DNA of 36,614 nt from CAMCFD01 sp965661355 (GCA_965661355.1 CBFIDI010000011.1:1-36614), one strand, 5' to 3'; numbered from the stretch's first letter, positions 24,717-33,913 are shown. Numbers and translations are program-made. The notes: generated by a model not told the origin, from the sequence alone.

Positions 24717-26384
24717 TTATACATCAAGAACTTTATCGAACATTTCTATTTCGTCATCATCATGATTAGAGAAATATATTATCATAGCATCAGTATTTTT
24801 AATAACATAACGCAAAATCTCTTGCCTTTTTTTGTGGCTAAAAATATCTAATATTTCATTTATTATAATAATTTTAGCTTCCATTAATATTGCTCTGGCT
24901 AGTTTTAGTAAAACCGATTCTTGTTCGTTAAGTGGCCAGCCAGAAGGTATAATTCTTAAGTCAAGTCCATCTTGATGTTGGTGAATTATTTCGTCTAGTT
25001 TTAAGTCTTTTAGAACTTGGTTTATTGTTCCTCTTTCAATAGACTGCCTATTGAAAGTTAAATTTTCTATTAAAGTTCCTTCAAGAAGCGGCCTGTAATC
25101 TACCATAAAAACATTATTACGAAAATGAATCATGTCGTAACTATAAAGATCTTTGCCGTCAATTCTCACCTCTCCTATATCCGGCCTTATAAAATCTTGA
25201 ATTGCATCAACAATAAATTTTTGCGTTTGCTGATCTCTGTCGTGAATCATATATTTTTTATGACGCTCAAGGTTAAGATCTACGCTAACATTATGTTGGT
25301 TATAGCTAGAGGCGCCAACAAATTCTATTTTATTAAAATCATCAATTATCGGCTTATTTTTACGAGGTTCCTGAGTTGGAATATTTAAGAATATTGATAA
25401 TTTTTCACAAGCCGCAATTATATCGTACATATTTTCAAAGTCGCGTCCAAATTGCGACATGCCATAAAGAACGGCTGACAATATTAGCTCGGCAGCAACA
25501 AGTTGACCAATTGTTAATTCTTCTTTCAAAACTAAATATCCACCCAAAATTAAAAGCAAAGTGCTAGAAATAGCGTAAATAAATAATAATAATAAAGTTT
25601 GTGAAAATAAACTTTGAAAGTGAGATTTCCGATCTATTATGTAGCGATTAGTTAGTTCGTCAACTTTATATTTAGCATATTTTTGACCAATATGAGACTT
25701 AAAAAGACCAACATTTTGCGCAATATCTTCAAACCAGCCAACAATATCATATTTTCTTCTACTTTCATAAAAGGCTGCTATACATGCTTTTCTAAAATAA
25801 ACCGCATATACTAAATATAAAACAATTGACAAAATTATACTAAAAATTAAGAAAAATGGATGGTAAAACGAAACTAATATTAAGCCGATTATAGATTGCA
25901 ATATAAAGGCAAAAGTTTTGATCAAAAATTTAGGAACCGCTTTTTGAATTGTGATAACGTCAAAAAATCGATTTACTAGCTCCATTGAATTGGCTTCTTC
26001 GAGCTGTTTTAGATCGGCGTTAATAAGTCGTAAGCAAAGTTTGCATGACATATTTGCTAGAAATCTGCGTTGAAAAAGCTCAGCGGTATAAAATTGCAGA
26101 GCATATAAAATTCCGCAGAAAATGAGCAATATAAACAAAATAATACCAAGGGTAATAACGGGTTGTAAAAGTGCGGTATATGAAACCGAATTGATAAGAA
26201 GTTGAACCGAAATAGGAACCGCAATGCTTAAAATACTGGTAATGATTGAGTAAATTGCAACAACATATAAAAAGTTAAGATCTTCGGATAAAACTCTTTT
26301 TAAGAATGATGAAATTTTAGGATCCTTAAGATCGTTACTAAAGGGTTTATAAAGTTTTTGATATCTCAGTTGAAATTCTTGCAC
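24717..26384 (-). CDS. ABC exporter half-transporter with degenerate nucleotide-binding domain
   Basis: The start is GTG at 26384, supported by AGGAGT six bases upstream. Residues 38-310 are a six-helix ABC type-1 membrane domain. Residues about 350-555 follow the layout of an ABC ATPase domain but lack its motifs. Where Walker A should be stands MIHDRDQQTQKFI (379-391). The signature position reads PLNEQES (484-490). The Walker B Asp is Asn (IIIINE, N509). The Q-loop Gln is replaced in FMVDYRPLLEGTLIEN. The H-loop His may survive (H541). No peptidase domain is present. The frame is intact and in an operon with HlyD and TolC partners. It could be a pseudo-ATPase needing another NBD, or a decaying gene. 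Confidence 0.83.
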   Translation of the reverse strand: MQEFQLRYQKLYKPFSNDLKDPKISSFLKRVLSEDLNFLYVVAIYSIITSILSIAVPISVQLLINSVSYTALLQPVITLGIILFILLIFCGILYALQFYTAELFQRRFLANMSCKLCLRLINADLKQLEEANSMELVNRFFDVITIQKAVPKFLIKTFAFILQSIIGLILVSFYHPFFLIFSIILSIVLYLVYAVYFRKACIAAFYESRRKYDIVGWFEDIAQNVGLFKSHIGQKYAKYKVDELTNRYIIDRKSHFQSLFSQTLLLLFIYAISSTLLLILGGYLVLKEELTIGQLVAAELILSAVLYGMSQFGRDFENMYDIIAACEKLSIFLNIPTQEPRKNKPIIDDFNKIEFVGASSYNQHNVSVDLNLERHKKYMIHDRDQQTQKFIVDAIQDFIRPDIGEVRIDGKDLYSYDMIHFRNNVFMVDYRPLLEGTLIENLTFNRQSIERGTINQVLKDLKLDEIIHQHQDGLDLRIIPSGWPLNEQESVLLKLARAILMEAKIIIINEILDIFSHKKRQEILRYVIKNTDAMIIYFSNHDDDEIEMFDKVLDV

Positions 26385-26436
26385 TTTTTTACTCCTAAAG
26401 TTTTAAATTGCTAAGTTTGTACGAATTATTGTGTAA

Positions 26437-26464
26437 ATTATAAAAAATCTAGTAATTATGTCAA
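26437..26464 (-). promoter_or_regulatory. Promoter of the ABC-HlyD-TolC operon
   Basis: On the minus strand TTGACA (26464-26459), a 16-base spacer and TATAAT (26442-26437) give a consensus sigma-70 promoter. The GTG start follows about 52 bases downstream. Confidence 0.75.
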
Positions 26465-26644
26465 CTAAAATCGAAGACTTAAGATATTTTGATATTTCTA
26501 AAAAATAATAAAATCTTGTTTAAATTATTAGGCTTAGTTTTAGTTTGACTTAAGTTAAGAATTAGCTTTTAGCCCTTGATAATAAATTATTATTCATTTA
26601 TTGTACTAAATATTCCATAAAAAAGTCAAATTTATTTTATTTTA

Positions 26645-27910
26645 ATGAAAATAGCAATTATAGGGTCCGGAATCGCTGGTAATTCGGCGGCTTATCTTCT
26701 TAATAAGAAATATGACATTACTTTGTTTGAAAAAAATAATTATGTTGGCGGTCATTCAAACACGGCCAATATTAATTATGAAGGTGAAAATATTAATGTT
26801 GATACTGGCTTCATTGTATTTAATCATAGAACTTATCCTAATTTAACTAAGTTATTTAAAAAGTTAAATGTAGAAACGACCAAAAGCGATATGTCTTTTG
26901 GAATATCTTGTCAAAAAACTGGTTTTGAATATTGCGTTAGAAATATTAAGGGTTTATTTGCTAATAAATCAAATATATTCAATCTTAAATTCATAAAAAT
27001 GTTGTTCGATGTTGTTAAATTCAACAAAAAAGCGACAAAATTCGTATTAAACAATAAAAATAATCGGGTAATACAAACCGAAAAAACTTTGGGTGATTTT
27101 TTGGCTGAAATTAAAGTTTCTGATTATTTTTTAAATTATTTCTTGTTGCCGATGGCTGGCGCAATTTGGAGCTGTCCGGCGAAGCAAATGCTTGAATATC
27201 CTGCGCTTAGCTTTTTAAGATTTTATCATAACCATGGTTTGCTGACTCTGTTCAATCAACCGCAATGGTTTAGCGTTAAAGGCGGCAGTAAAGAATATGT
27301 AAAATTATTAATTAATGATTTCAAAGATAAAATAAAATTAAATTCAAAAATTAAGTCAGTTACTAAAAAAGATGAAGAAATTGAAATAATTGATGAAAAT
27401 AACCAAGTTTATTCGTTTGACAAGGTTATTTTTGCTAATCACCCAGATGAAATATTGCAAATTGCTCAAAATTTACCAGAAGAATCGGTGAAAGTTTTAG
27501 AAAATTTCAAATTTCAAGAAAATTTAGCGATTTTACATAAAGACAATTCTTTTATGCCCAAGAAAAAATCTGCTTGGGCAAGTTGGGTATATTTTCGCGA
27601 AAGTGACGTCCAAGACAAATGTTGCGTTAGTTATTACATGAATTTCTTGCAAGATATTAATGAAAAATATCCAATTTTCGTTACTTTAAATCCGCACAAA
27701 GAAGTTAAAAAAGAAGATATTTTTGCTAAATATGTTTATCATCACCCTATTTTTGATAAAAATGCGATTGACGCCCAAGGTAAAATTTCCCAAATTCAAG
27801 GGCTTAATAATTTTTATTATGTTGGCGCTTATCAAGAAAATGGCTTTCACGAAGACGGCCTTGTTTCGGCTTTAAAAGTAGCAAAGCTGTTTGGCGTTGC
27901 AGAATTGTAA
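26645..27910 (+). CDS. FAD-dependent oxidoreductase of the fatty-acid-modification cluster
   Basis: The 421-residue protein begins with a dinucleotide-binding fold (IIGSGIAG, Gly 7, 9 and 12), an acidic end of the second strand (FEKNNYVGGHSNT), and the late FAD motif near 390-410 (YYVGAYQENGFHEDGLVSA). It resembles the NAD/FAD-binding amine-oxidase-like proteins found beside DUF1365 and CFA-synthase-like genes. In related clusters such proteins act on membrane fatty acyl chains, for example in furan fatty acid formation. It is the first gene of the plus-strand run to 33311. A possible promoter is TTGATA near 26576 with TATTGT 17 bases later, but it is weak. Confidence 0.85.
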   Translation: MKIAIIGSGIAGNSAAYLLNKKYDITLFEKNNYVGGHSNTANINYEGENINVDTGFIVFNHRTYPNLTKLFKKLNVETTKSDMSFGISCQKTGFEYCVRNIKGLFANKSNIFNLKFIKMLFDVVKFNKKATKFVLNNKNNRVIQTEKTLGDFLAEIKVSDYFLNYFLLPMAGAIWSCPAKQMLEYPALSFLRFYHNHGLLTLFNQPQWFSVKGGSKEYVKLLINDFKDKIKLNSKIKSVTKKDEEIEIIDENNQVYSFDKVIFANHPDEILQIAQNLPEESVKVLENFKFQENLAILHKDNSFMPKKKSAWASWVYFRESDVQDKCCVSYYMNFLQDINEKYPIFVTLNPHKEVKKEDIFAKYVYHHPIFDKNAIDAQGKISQIQGLNNFYYVGAYQENGFHEDGLVSALKVAKLFGVAEL

Positions 27911-27934
27911 AATTAATAAATTGAATCAAGTTTT

Positions 27935-28705
27935 ATGAGGATAAAAGGTGGCTTTTTAACAGCAAAAATAATGCATAAAAGACTTTTTCCTAAAATAAAC
28001 CAATTTACTTATTTTGTTTTTTATATTTGCGCAGATATTAAAAAAATTAAAAATATAAAATCGCTTTTTTTTAGCGTTAATAGATTTAATATTTTTAGTT
28101 TTTACAACAAAGATCACGGCAAAAAAAATGATCAAGATCCCGAAAAGTGGCTTTTGGAAATTTTGGCGCAAAATAATATAAAAAATATCGAGAATATAGT
28201 TTTATTAAGTCATCCAAGAATTTTAGGATATGTCTTTAACCCTGTAAGTTTTTGGTTTTGTTTAAATAAAGATCAAGAGTTAATGGCGGTTTTGGCCGAA
28301 GTGAATAACACTTTTAAAGAATCGCATAATTACTTAATTTATGACGAAAAAAACAAAAAAATTGATAATCAAACAAAATATATAGCTAAAAAAGAATTTC
28401 ATGTTTCGCCTTTCATGAAAAGAAAGGGTCATTATGAATTTCGTTTTGATTTTTCGCAAAATAATATATTTGTTGCAATTGATTTTTTTAATGATAAAAA
28501 CGAAAAAATTCTTCTAACCTCCTTAAGTGGTAAAAGACAAGATTTAACCAGCAAAACATTACTTTTTAACTTTTTTAAATTTCCGTTTTTAACTTTTAAA
28601 ATAATATTTTTAATTCATTATCAGGCCATAAAACTTATTTTAAAGAAAATAAAATATATACCTAAGCCAATACAATATAAGCATAAATTAACCAAGACAA
28701 AATGA
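27935..28705 (+). CDS. DUF1365 family protein
   Basis: The 256-residue protein carries DUF1365 landmarks: an N-terminal H/R pattern (MHKRLFPKINQFTY), LLSHPRILGYVFNPVSFWFC near 90-110, an EVNNTF segment, and FHVSPFM near 150. The biochemical role of the family is not settled. It is almost always found between an FAD oxidoreductase and a CFA-synthase-like gene, as here. The stop overlaps the ATG of the next gene (ATGA), so translation is coupled. A basic, hydrophobic C-terminal helix may touch the membrane. Confidence 0.85.
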   Translation: MRIKGGFLTAKIMHKRLFPKINQFTYFVFYICADIKKIKNIKSLFFSVNRFNIFSFYNKDHGKKNDQDPEKWLLEILAQNNIKNIENIVLLSHPRILGYVFNPVSFWFCLNKDQELMAVLAEVNNTFKESHNYLIYDEKNKKIDNQTKYIAKKEFHVSPFMKRKGHYEFRFDFSQNNIFVAIDFFNDKNEKILLTSLSGKRQDLTSKTLLFNFFKFPFLTFKIIFLIHYQAIKLILKKIKYIPKPIQYKHKLTKTK

Positions 28706-29862
28706 CAGAAAATAAATATTCAATATTATGGAGCGCCCTAGAAAAGATAAATCATGGCGCACTTACTTTAAGTTTACCCAATGGCAAATCAATGATATTT
28801 AAGTCGGGCAACGCAGAAATTGAAGCCGATATGCAAATTAAAGACTGGCAAGTGTTTGACTCTGTTTTAACAGGTGGCGACATAGCTTTTGGCGAAACTT
28901 ATATGGATAATTTATGGCAAACCTCTAATATTGCTGCTTTAATTGAGTTTTTTGCGGTTAATTCTAAGGTTTTGGATAGTTTTTTTCATGCTAATAAGCT
29001 TAAATTATCGTTATTTTATTTTCGAAATCTTTTTCGTAAAAATAGCAAAATAGGAAGTAAAAAAAACATCAGCTATCATTACGATCTTGGCAATGATTTT
29101 TATGAATTGTGGCTCGATGAATCGATGACATATTCAAGCGCAATTTTTAAAAACAAACAAGAAAGTTTAAATGATGGTCAAAAAAATAAATATGAACGAA
29201 TTTTATCAAAGATAAATCAAGGAGAAATTCTTGAAATTGGCTGTGGCTGGGGTTCTTTTGCTATTAATGCTGCTCAAAAAGGAAATTTTGTAAATTGCTT
29301 AACTTTGTCAAAAGAACAGGCGAAATATGCACAAGAAAGAATTGAAAAAAGTAACCTTGAAGATAAAATAAAAATTAATATTCAAGATTATCGCAATGAA
29401 AAAAAACAATATGACTCAATTGTTTCAATTGAAATGTTCGAAGCAGTTGGCAAAGAATATTGGGAGAAATATTTTAAATGTTTAAGAAATTGCTTAAAAC
29501 AGGGCGGCAAAGCAGTTATACAAACAATTACTATTGATAGCGAGATTTATAAAAAATATAAAAATAGATTTGACTTTATTCAAAAACATATTTTTCCGGG
29601 TGGTTTTTTGCCTTCAATTGAAATATTTGAAGATCTTGCTCGAAAATACGACCTTAAGGTTGAAGATAAATTTTCTTTTGCTCAAGATTATCAAAAAACA
29701 TTATTAATTTGGCTTAAAAATTTTGATAAACAAAAATCGAAAATCAAATTAATGGGTTTTTCCGATGAATTTATTAGAAAATGGCGTTTTTATTTAGCAT
29801 ATTGCGCTGCCGGATTTGCAACAAAAAGAACTAATGTCGTTCAATTTCAACTTACAAAATAA
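28702..29862 (+). CDS. CFA-synthase-family fatty acyl methyltransferase
   Basis: The 386-residue protein has the N-terminal lipid-binding region and a SAM domain with LEIGCGWGSF (177-186). Other CFA landmarks are present: YHYDLGNDFY, IFPGGFLPS and MFEAVG. Compared with E. coli Cfa, three of the residues that bind bicarbonate differ: C139 is S146, H266 is Q274 and Y317 is L338, while E239 is kept as E247. The YSSA form is common in family members next to DUF1365 genes. It may therefore methylate acyl chains without forming a classical cyclopropane, as UfaM-type enzymes do; that is inference. It sits six bases before the chalcone-isomerase-like gene. Confidence 0.87.
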   Translation: MTENKYSILWSALEKINHGALTLSLPNGKSMIFKSGNAEIEADMQIKDWQVFDSVLTGGDIAFGETYMDNLWQTSNIAALIEFFAVNSKVLDSFFHANKLKLSLFYFRNLFRKNSKIGSKKNISYHYDLGNDFYELWLDESMTYSSAIFKNKQESLNDGQKNKYERILSKINQGEILEIGCGWGSFAINAAQKGNFVNCLTLSKEQAKYAQERIEKSNLEDKIKINIQDYRNEKKQYDSIVSIEMFEAVGKEYWEKYFKCLRNCLKQGGKAVIQTITIDSEIYKKYKNRFDFIQKHIFPGGFLPSIEIFEDLARKYDLKVEDKFSFAQDYQKTLLIWLKNFDKQKSKIKLMGFSDEFIRKWRFYLAYCAAGFATKRTNVVQFQLTK

Positions 29863-29868
29863 GTTACA

Positions 29869-30405
29869 ATGAAAAATATTATTTTAAAATCAGTATTTTT
29901 ATTATTTTTAATTATATCTTTTTACAAAAGCGCCTTTGCTAGTGATTTTCCTCTTGAAATAAAGAGTAATTTCTCTAACCCCAAAATATTAGGAAAATAT
30001 AGTCTCAAGCTTTACTTTTTAGATATATATGACATAACAACTTATACTAAAAAAAGCTTAGATAATTCTAATTATCGTGAAATATTTGCAATTAATATTA
30101 AATATTTACGCAATTTTTCAAAAGAAAAACTTATTGAAAGTTCAATTGAAGAAATGCAAAGAATAAATAATATCGGTGCTAAAAAAACCAAGAAATATCG
30201 TAATTATTTGCAAAAAATATTTGTAGATGTCAAAAAAAATGATCAAAAAACTGTTTTGATTTATGAAAATGGTTTAAAAATTTTTTACAATCATAATTTA
30301 ATAGGAGAGGTTGAAGACCGCGAATTTGGGCTTTATTTTGCTGATATTTGGTTAAGCAAAAATGCGAAATATCAAAAAATGAGAAATAGTTTACTAGGTC
30401 TATAG
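29869..30405 (+). CDS. Chalcone-isomerase-like periplasmic protein
   Basis: The 178-residue protein has a cleavable signal peptide (hydrophobic to about residue 20, then SAFASDFP). The mature part follows the chalcone-isomerase-like pattern of bacterial lipid clusters, with YSLKLYFLDIYDITTY near 45-60 and a FGLYFADIWLS segment near 155. Fatty-acid binding in the periplasm is a plausible role, as chalcone-isomerase folds bind fatty acids. It is part of the same transcription unit, six bases after the methyltransferase. Confidence 0.75.
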   Translation: MKNIILKSVFLLFLIISFYKSAFASDFPLEIKSNFSNPKILGKYSLKLYFLDIYDITTYTKKSLDNSNYREIFAINIKYLRNFSKEKLIESSIEEMQRINNIGAKKTKKYRNYLQKIFVDVKKNDQKTVLIYENGLKIFYNHNLIGEVEDREFGLYFADIWLSKNAKYQKMRNSLLGL

Positions 30406-30459
30406 TTTTGGTGTTTTATTTTAAATATTAGAAATTTAATTAATATAAAAATTTGAAAT

Positions 30460-31785
30460 ATGGCAAAAATTGACAAAAATCTTATAATTTATTCTGGCCT
30501 GGCCTTTCCGCTGTCTTTTATTGGCCTGCCTATTTATGTTTATATTGCCAATTTTTATGTCAATCAATTTGCGATAAGCGTTTCTTTAGTGGGGGGTTTA
30601 ATTCTTGCTTCTCGTTTTTTTGATTTAATACAAGACCCTATAATTGGTCAGGTTAGTGATTGGCTTATAAGAAAAGGATTCTCAAGAAAAAAAATAATTT
30701 CTTATAATTCGCCTTTTTTAGCTTTGTCATTTTATTTTTTATTCAACCCACCAGCAATTAGCCAGTTTCAAATTGCAATTTGGCTAGTTTTATCTTTGAT
30801 TGCAGTTTATACTTTTTTTAGCGTAATTACCATAAATTATTATGCTATTGCATCTGAAATTGCCGATGATTATTCTTCTAGAACAAAAATTACAGCCGCA
30901 AGAGAGTTTGTTGGGCTTTTTGGTATTTTGGCCGCTTCAATTGCTCCGGCTTTAATTTCGGCTATTTATGAAATTTCGCAAGAAGAGGCGTTGTCCAATC
31001 TTTCTCTGTGTTTTTTGCCAATAATTTTATTGCCAGCATTTTTAATTCATAAATTTTTAATAGAAGGCAAAGAAGATAAGTCTTATGACATAACGGGCGA
31101 AATATCTTCTAATTTTAAACAAAAAATTGAATCTTTTTTTGGTGTTATTAAAAATGTTTTACAAGATAAAAAATTCAGAGTTTTGGCTTTTATTTATTTT
31201 TTAAATTCTGCCGCTGTAAGTTTGCCGGCCTCAACCTTTTTATTTTTTGTTGAAGATGTTTTAAAGGCAAAATCTGAAACTGGATATTTTTTATCTCTAT
31301 ATTTCTTTAGCGCCGCTTTAGCTATGCCATTTTGGAGCTTTATGGCCAAAAAATATGGCAAAAAAAACGCTTGGATAATTTCAATTTCATTAAGTATAAT
31401 TGCGTTTTTTTGGGCGTTCTTTTTAAATTCGACAAATTATCAACAATTTTACGCTATATGTTTTGCTTCTGGTTTAATGCTTGGTGCCGATTTAGCAATT
31501 CCGCCGTCAATATTAGCTGACATTACCAATAAAAACAAAGATTCTCAGGTTAATACATCATCATATTTTGCTTTGTGGAACTTGATCACCAAAATGGCTT
31601 TGGCGCTAACAAGTGGTCTTGGGTTGATATTTCTGGGCCTTAGTGGCTACCGCAATGAATCTTCTGCAAATGCAGATTCATTGTTGTATTTAACGGCCCT
31701 ATATTCCATAATTCCGTGCTTGATTAAACTTTGTGTTATTGTTATTCTTGTAAATAGTGATGTCGATAAGAAAAAAAACCATTAA
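30460..31785 (+). CDS. MFS/GPH-type membrane transporter of the lipid cluster
   Basis: The 441-residue protein has about twelve transmembrane helices. The early motif DLIQDPIIGQVSDWLIRK resembles the GPH (sugar:cation symporter) branch of the major facilitator superfamily. Relatives of this branch occur beside CFA-synthase-like and FAD oxidoreductase genes in alpha- and gammaproteobacteria. A lipid or precursor substrate is possible, but not shown. It starts 54 bases after the chalcone-isomerase-like gene. Confidence 0.82.
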   Translation: MAKIDKNLIIYSGLAFPLSFIGLPIYVYIANFYVNQFAISVSLVGGLILASRFFDLIQDPIIGQVSDWLIRKGFSRKKIISYNSPFLALSFYFLFNPPAISQFQIAIWLVLSLIAVYTFFSVITINYYAIASEIADDYSSRTKITAAREFVGLFGILAASIAPALISAIYEISQEEALSNLSLCFLPIILLPAFLIHKFLIEGKEDKSYDITGEISSNFKQKIESFFGVIKNVLQDKKFRVLAFIYFLNSAAVSLPASTFLFFVEDVLKAKSETGYFLSLYFFSAALAMPFWSFMAKKYGKKNAWIISISLSIIAFFWAFFLNSTNYQQFYAICFASGLMLGADLAIPPSILADITNKNKDSQVNTSSYFALWNLITKMALALTSGLGLIFLGLSGYRNESSANADSLLYLTALYSIIPCLIKLCVIVILVNSDVDKKKNH

Positions 31786-31803
31786 TTTATACTAAAAAAT
31801 ATT

Positions 31804-32337
31804 ATGATAAAACTAATAAAAATATTAACCTTAATAACTCTAGCAATGTCAATATTTAACTGCTCGCCTAATATAAAAGATTATAAAAATACTGAACCAA
31901 AACTTAATTTGGTTGAATATTTCAAAGGCAAAACCGAAGCTTTCGGAATGCTTCAAGGTGTTGGTGGTCTAGTTAAGCGTCGATTTAAAGTAACAATGGA
32001 AGGTAAGTTTGAAGATGATATATTCATCTTAGATGAGAAATTTGTTTTTGACGATGGTGAAGAGCAAGAAAGAATATGGAAAGTGAGTATAATTGACGAA
32101 AATCACTTTACCGCAACTGCCGGAGATATTATTGGCACGGCAGAGGGTTCGCAATATGGCAGTGCGCTTGAAATGGACTATGTTTTGACTATTTCGTACA
32201 AGGGAAAAAAGATGAATGTTTCTGTTAATGATTGGATGTATTTAATTGATGAAAAATCTTTAATAAATACCTCTAAAATAAAAAAATTTGGCATAACGGT
32301 AGCAAAACTTACAATTGGATTTAAAAAATTAGATTAA
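31804..32337 (+). CDS. DUF3833 family lipoprotein
   Basis: The 177-residue protein begins with a lipoprotein signal and lipobox IFNC (Cys 20). The mature domain has the beta-rich DUF3833 pattern, beginning LNLVEYFKGKTEAFGMLQ and with VTMEGKF and a middle DWMYLID segment. Its function is unknown; the family travels with these CFA-like clusters. It should be anchored to the outer or inner membrane facing the periplasm. It starts 18 bases after the transporter stop. Confidence 0.83.
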   Translation: MIKLIKILTLITLAMSIFNCSPNIKDYKNTEPKLNLVEYFKGKTEAFGMLQGVGGLVKRRFKVTMEGKFEDDIFILDEKFVFDDGEEQERIWKVSIIDENHFTATAGDIIGTAEGSQYGSALEMDYVLTISYKGKKMNVSVNDWMYLIDEKSLINTSKIKKFGITVAKLTIGFKKLD

Positions 32338-32552
32338 CTTTAACTTCTAAGATGCACATTTAATTTTTTAAATTGTGAAAATGCGAAATATTCAGTTTGC
32401 TTGATGAAAATTGCATTGAATAAAATTGTGATTAATTTAACCGCGCCAAATTTAGATCTATAAAAATTTTTAACCAAAATGATTTTTAGTCAAGAATCTA
32501 AGGTTAAAAAAATGCTTTAACTATACGCAATTGGTATTATATCAGAAAAACT

Positions 32553-33311
32553 ATGAAAAATATTTGGATTATTGGTGCCAGCTCGGGCATTGGCAGAGAT
32601 TTAGCGATAAAATATGCGAAATATGGTAATAATGTAATTATTTCAGCCAGAAGCGAAGAAAATTTGCAAGAATTATTACGAGATATGAGTAAAAAATCTT
32701 CGGTAAGGCAAAGGCATTATGCTATGGCTTTTGATGTTACTAAGCCAACTAAAGTCAAGTCGGTTTTTAAAGAAATAGAAAGCAAGTTTAAAAATATTGA
32801 TTTAGTAATTTTCATGAGCGGAATTTATAAGCCGATGAGCGCAACTAAAATAGATGCAAAGCTTGCAAAAGATATAATTAATGTCAATTTAACTTCTGTA
32901 TTTGATATTTTAGCGCTTGTTATTGCAAAAATGGAAAAGCAGAATTACGGTCACATTGCCCTTACAGCAAGTGTAGCAGGATATAGAGGGTTGCCTAATT
33001 CTTTGGCTTATGGCGCCTCAAAAGCTGGCTTGATAAATTTGGCCGAAACTTTATATTCGCAACTAAAATCAAAAAATATTGATGTCTCTGTTATTAATCC
33101 TGGTTTTGTGAAAACTAGATTAACTGATCAAAATAACTTTAAAATGCCCTTTATTATTAAAACCGATAAAGCGGCCGAAATAATTTATAAAGAGCTAGAA
33201 AAAAAGAAATTCGAGATTCATTTTCCTAAAAAATTCACTTATATTATGAAATTCTTACAAATTTTGCCAAATTTCATTTATTTAAAACTTGCGTCTAAAT
33301 TGAAGCCTTAA
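32553..33311 (+). CDS. Short-chain dehydrogenase/reductase
   Basis: The 252-residue protein has the classical SDR pattern: GASSGIG at 8-14, an acidic residue in FDVT (D61), catalytic S140, Y153 and K157 in YGASK, and N112 upstream. The usual NAG triad is altered to MSG near 88-90. The gap of 215 bases from the DUF3833 gene suggests it may have its own promoter, though SDR genes are normal members of this kind of lipid cluster. It likely acts on a keto or hydroxy group of a lipid precursor with NAD(P)H. The substrate is unknown. Confidence 0.87.
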   Translation: MKNIWIIGASSGIGRDLAIKYAKYGNNVIISARSEENLQELLRDMSKKSSVRQRHYAMAFDVTKPTKVKSVFKEIESKFKNIDLVIFMSGIYKPMSATKIDAKLAKDIINVNLTSVFDILALVIAKMEKQNYGHIALTASVAGYRGLPNSLAYGASKAGLINLAETLYSQLKSKNIDVSVINPGFVKTRLTDQNNFKMPFIIKTDKAAEIIYKELEKKKFEIHFPKKFTYIMKFLQILPNFIYLKLASKLKP

Positions 33312-33547
33312 AAGCTTTTTTAACAATAAAAACAGCAATTTTCACAATAAAAATAGTTATTTAAGTTGGGCTAATTAAGTAATGTAAATATAATTTATTC
33401 TATTGTAATCTTTCATCATTTTCGCTTTAAATCAAGCGCGATCTATTTTGCTATAAATTTAAAACCCCGATTCGTTAGGTCTTGCTTTTGATGAAATGTA
33501 AAAAAGATCAACCTCCTTTAAAATTTTGCACAATCTAGTTTGACTTA

Positions 33548-33701
33548 TATCATATTTAATCTTTAAATGCCAATTTAGGGCTATAATTTGATTATTAAAA
33601 CCATGAAAACTTTGTCATCTTTTTCTGTGGCTCGTTTTTGATAATAAATTTGGTAATTAAATTATCAACCCTAAATTGCCATTATTCTTCCTGAGTCATT
33701 T
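33548..33701. repeat. Degenerate MITE-family element
   Basis: The left inner arm GCCAATTTAGGGCTATAATT and the inverted right inner arm GGCAATTTAGGGTTGATAAT (near 33661-33681) pair closely. The outer left end TATCATATTTAATCTTTAAA resembles the 12107-12268 end, while the outer right end is badly decayed. Confidence 0.5.
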
Positions 33702-33841
33702 TCTGCCTTTTTGTAATTACTGTACTTTTAAATATATCCTTCACTAATATTAAATCGATATTTTTCTGGTAATATTTATTAAATTATGAATGGCGTGTCA
33801 TTTAAAAATATTAGCTATCTTTCTCTAAAGAAGCGTTTTTA

Positions 33842-33870
33842 TTGACCGCGATCTAAAAATGTGTTATAAT
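33842..33870 (+). promoter_or_regulatory. Promoter of the EPLYA protein gene
   Basis: TTGACC (33842-33847), a 17-base spacer and TATAAT (33865-33870) form a near-consensus promoter. It is the strongest one in the accessory end of the window. Confidence 0.75.
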
Positions 33871-33886
33871 GGAAGAGGGAAAAAAA

Positions 33887-33907
33887 ATGTTATTAATTAA
33901 ATTATGA
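33887..33907 (+). CDS. Possible six-residue leader peptide upstream of the EPLYA gene
   Basis: ATG at 33887 encodes MLLIKL and then TGA. It has a purine-rich AGAGGG eight bases upstream, whereas the main gene ATG at 33914 has none. The stop lies six bases before that ATG, so re-initiation could start the main protein. This may be chance. Confidence 0.3.
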   Translation: MLLIKL

Positions 33908-33913
33908 AATAAT

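Larger units (their letters stand above)
33312..33913. other. 602-bp spacer before the EPLYA protein gene
   Basis: No gene other than a six-codon leader frame was recognised. The spacer holds a degenerate MITE (about 33548-33701) and the promoter at 33842-33870. The GCGATCTA word occurs twice (near 33438 and 33848), the second time inside the promoter spacer. Confidence 0.5.
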
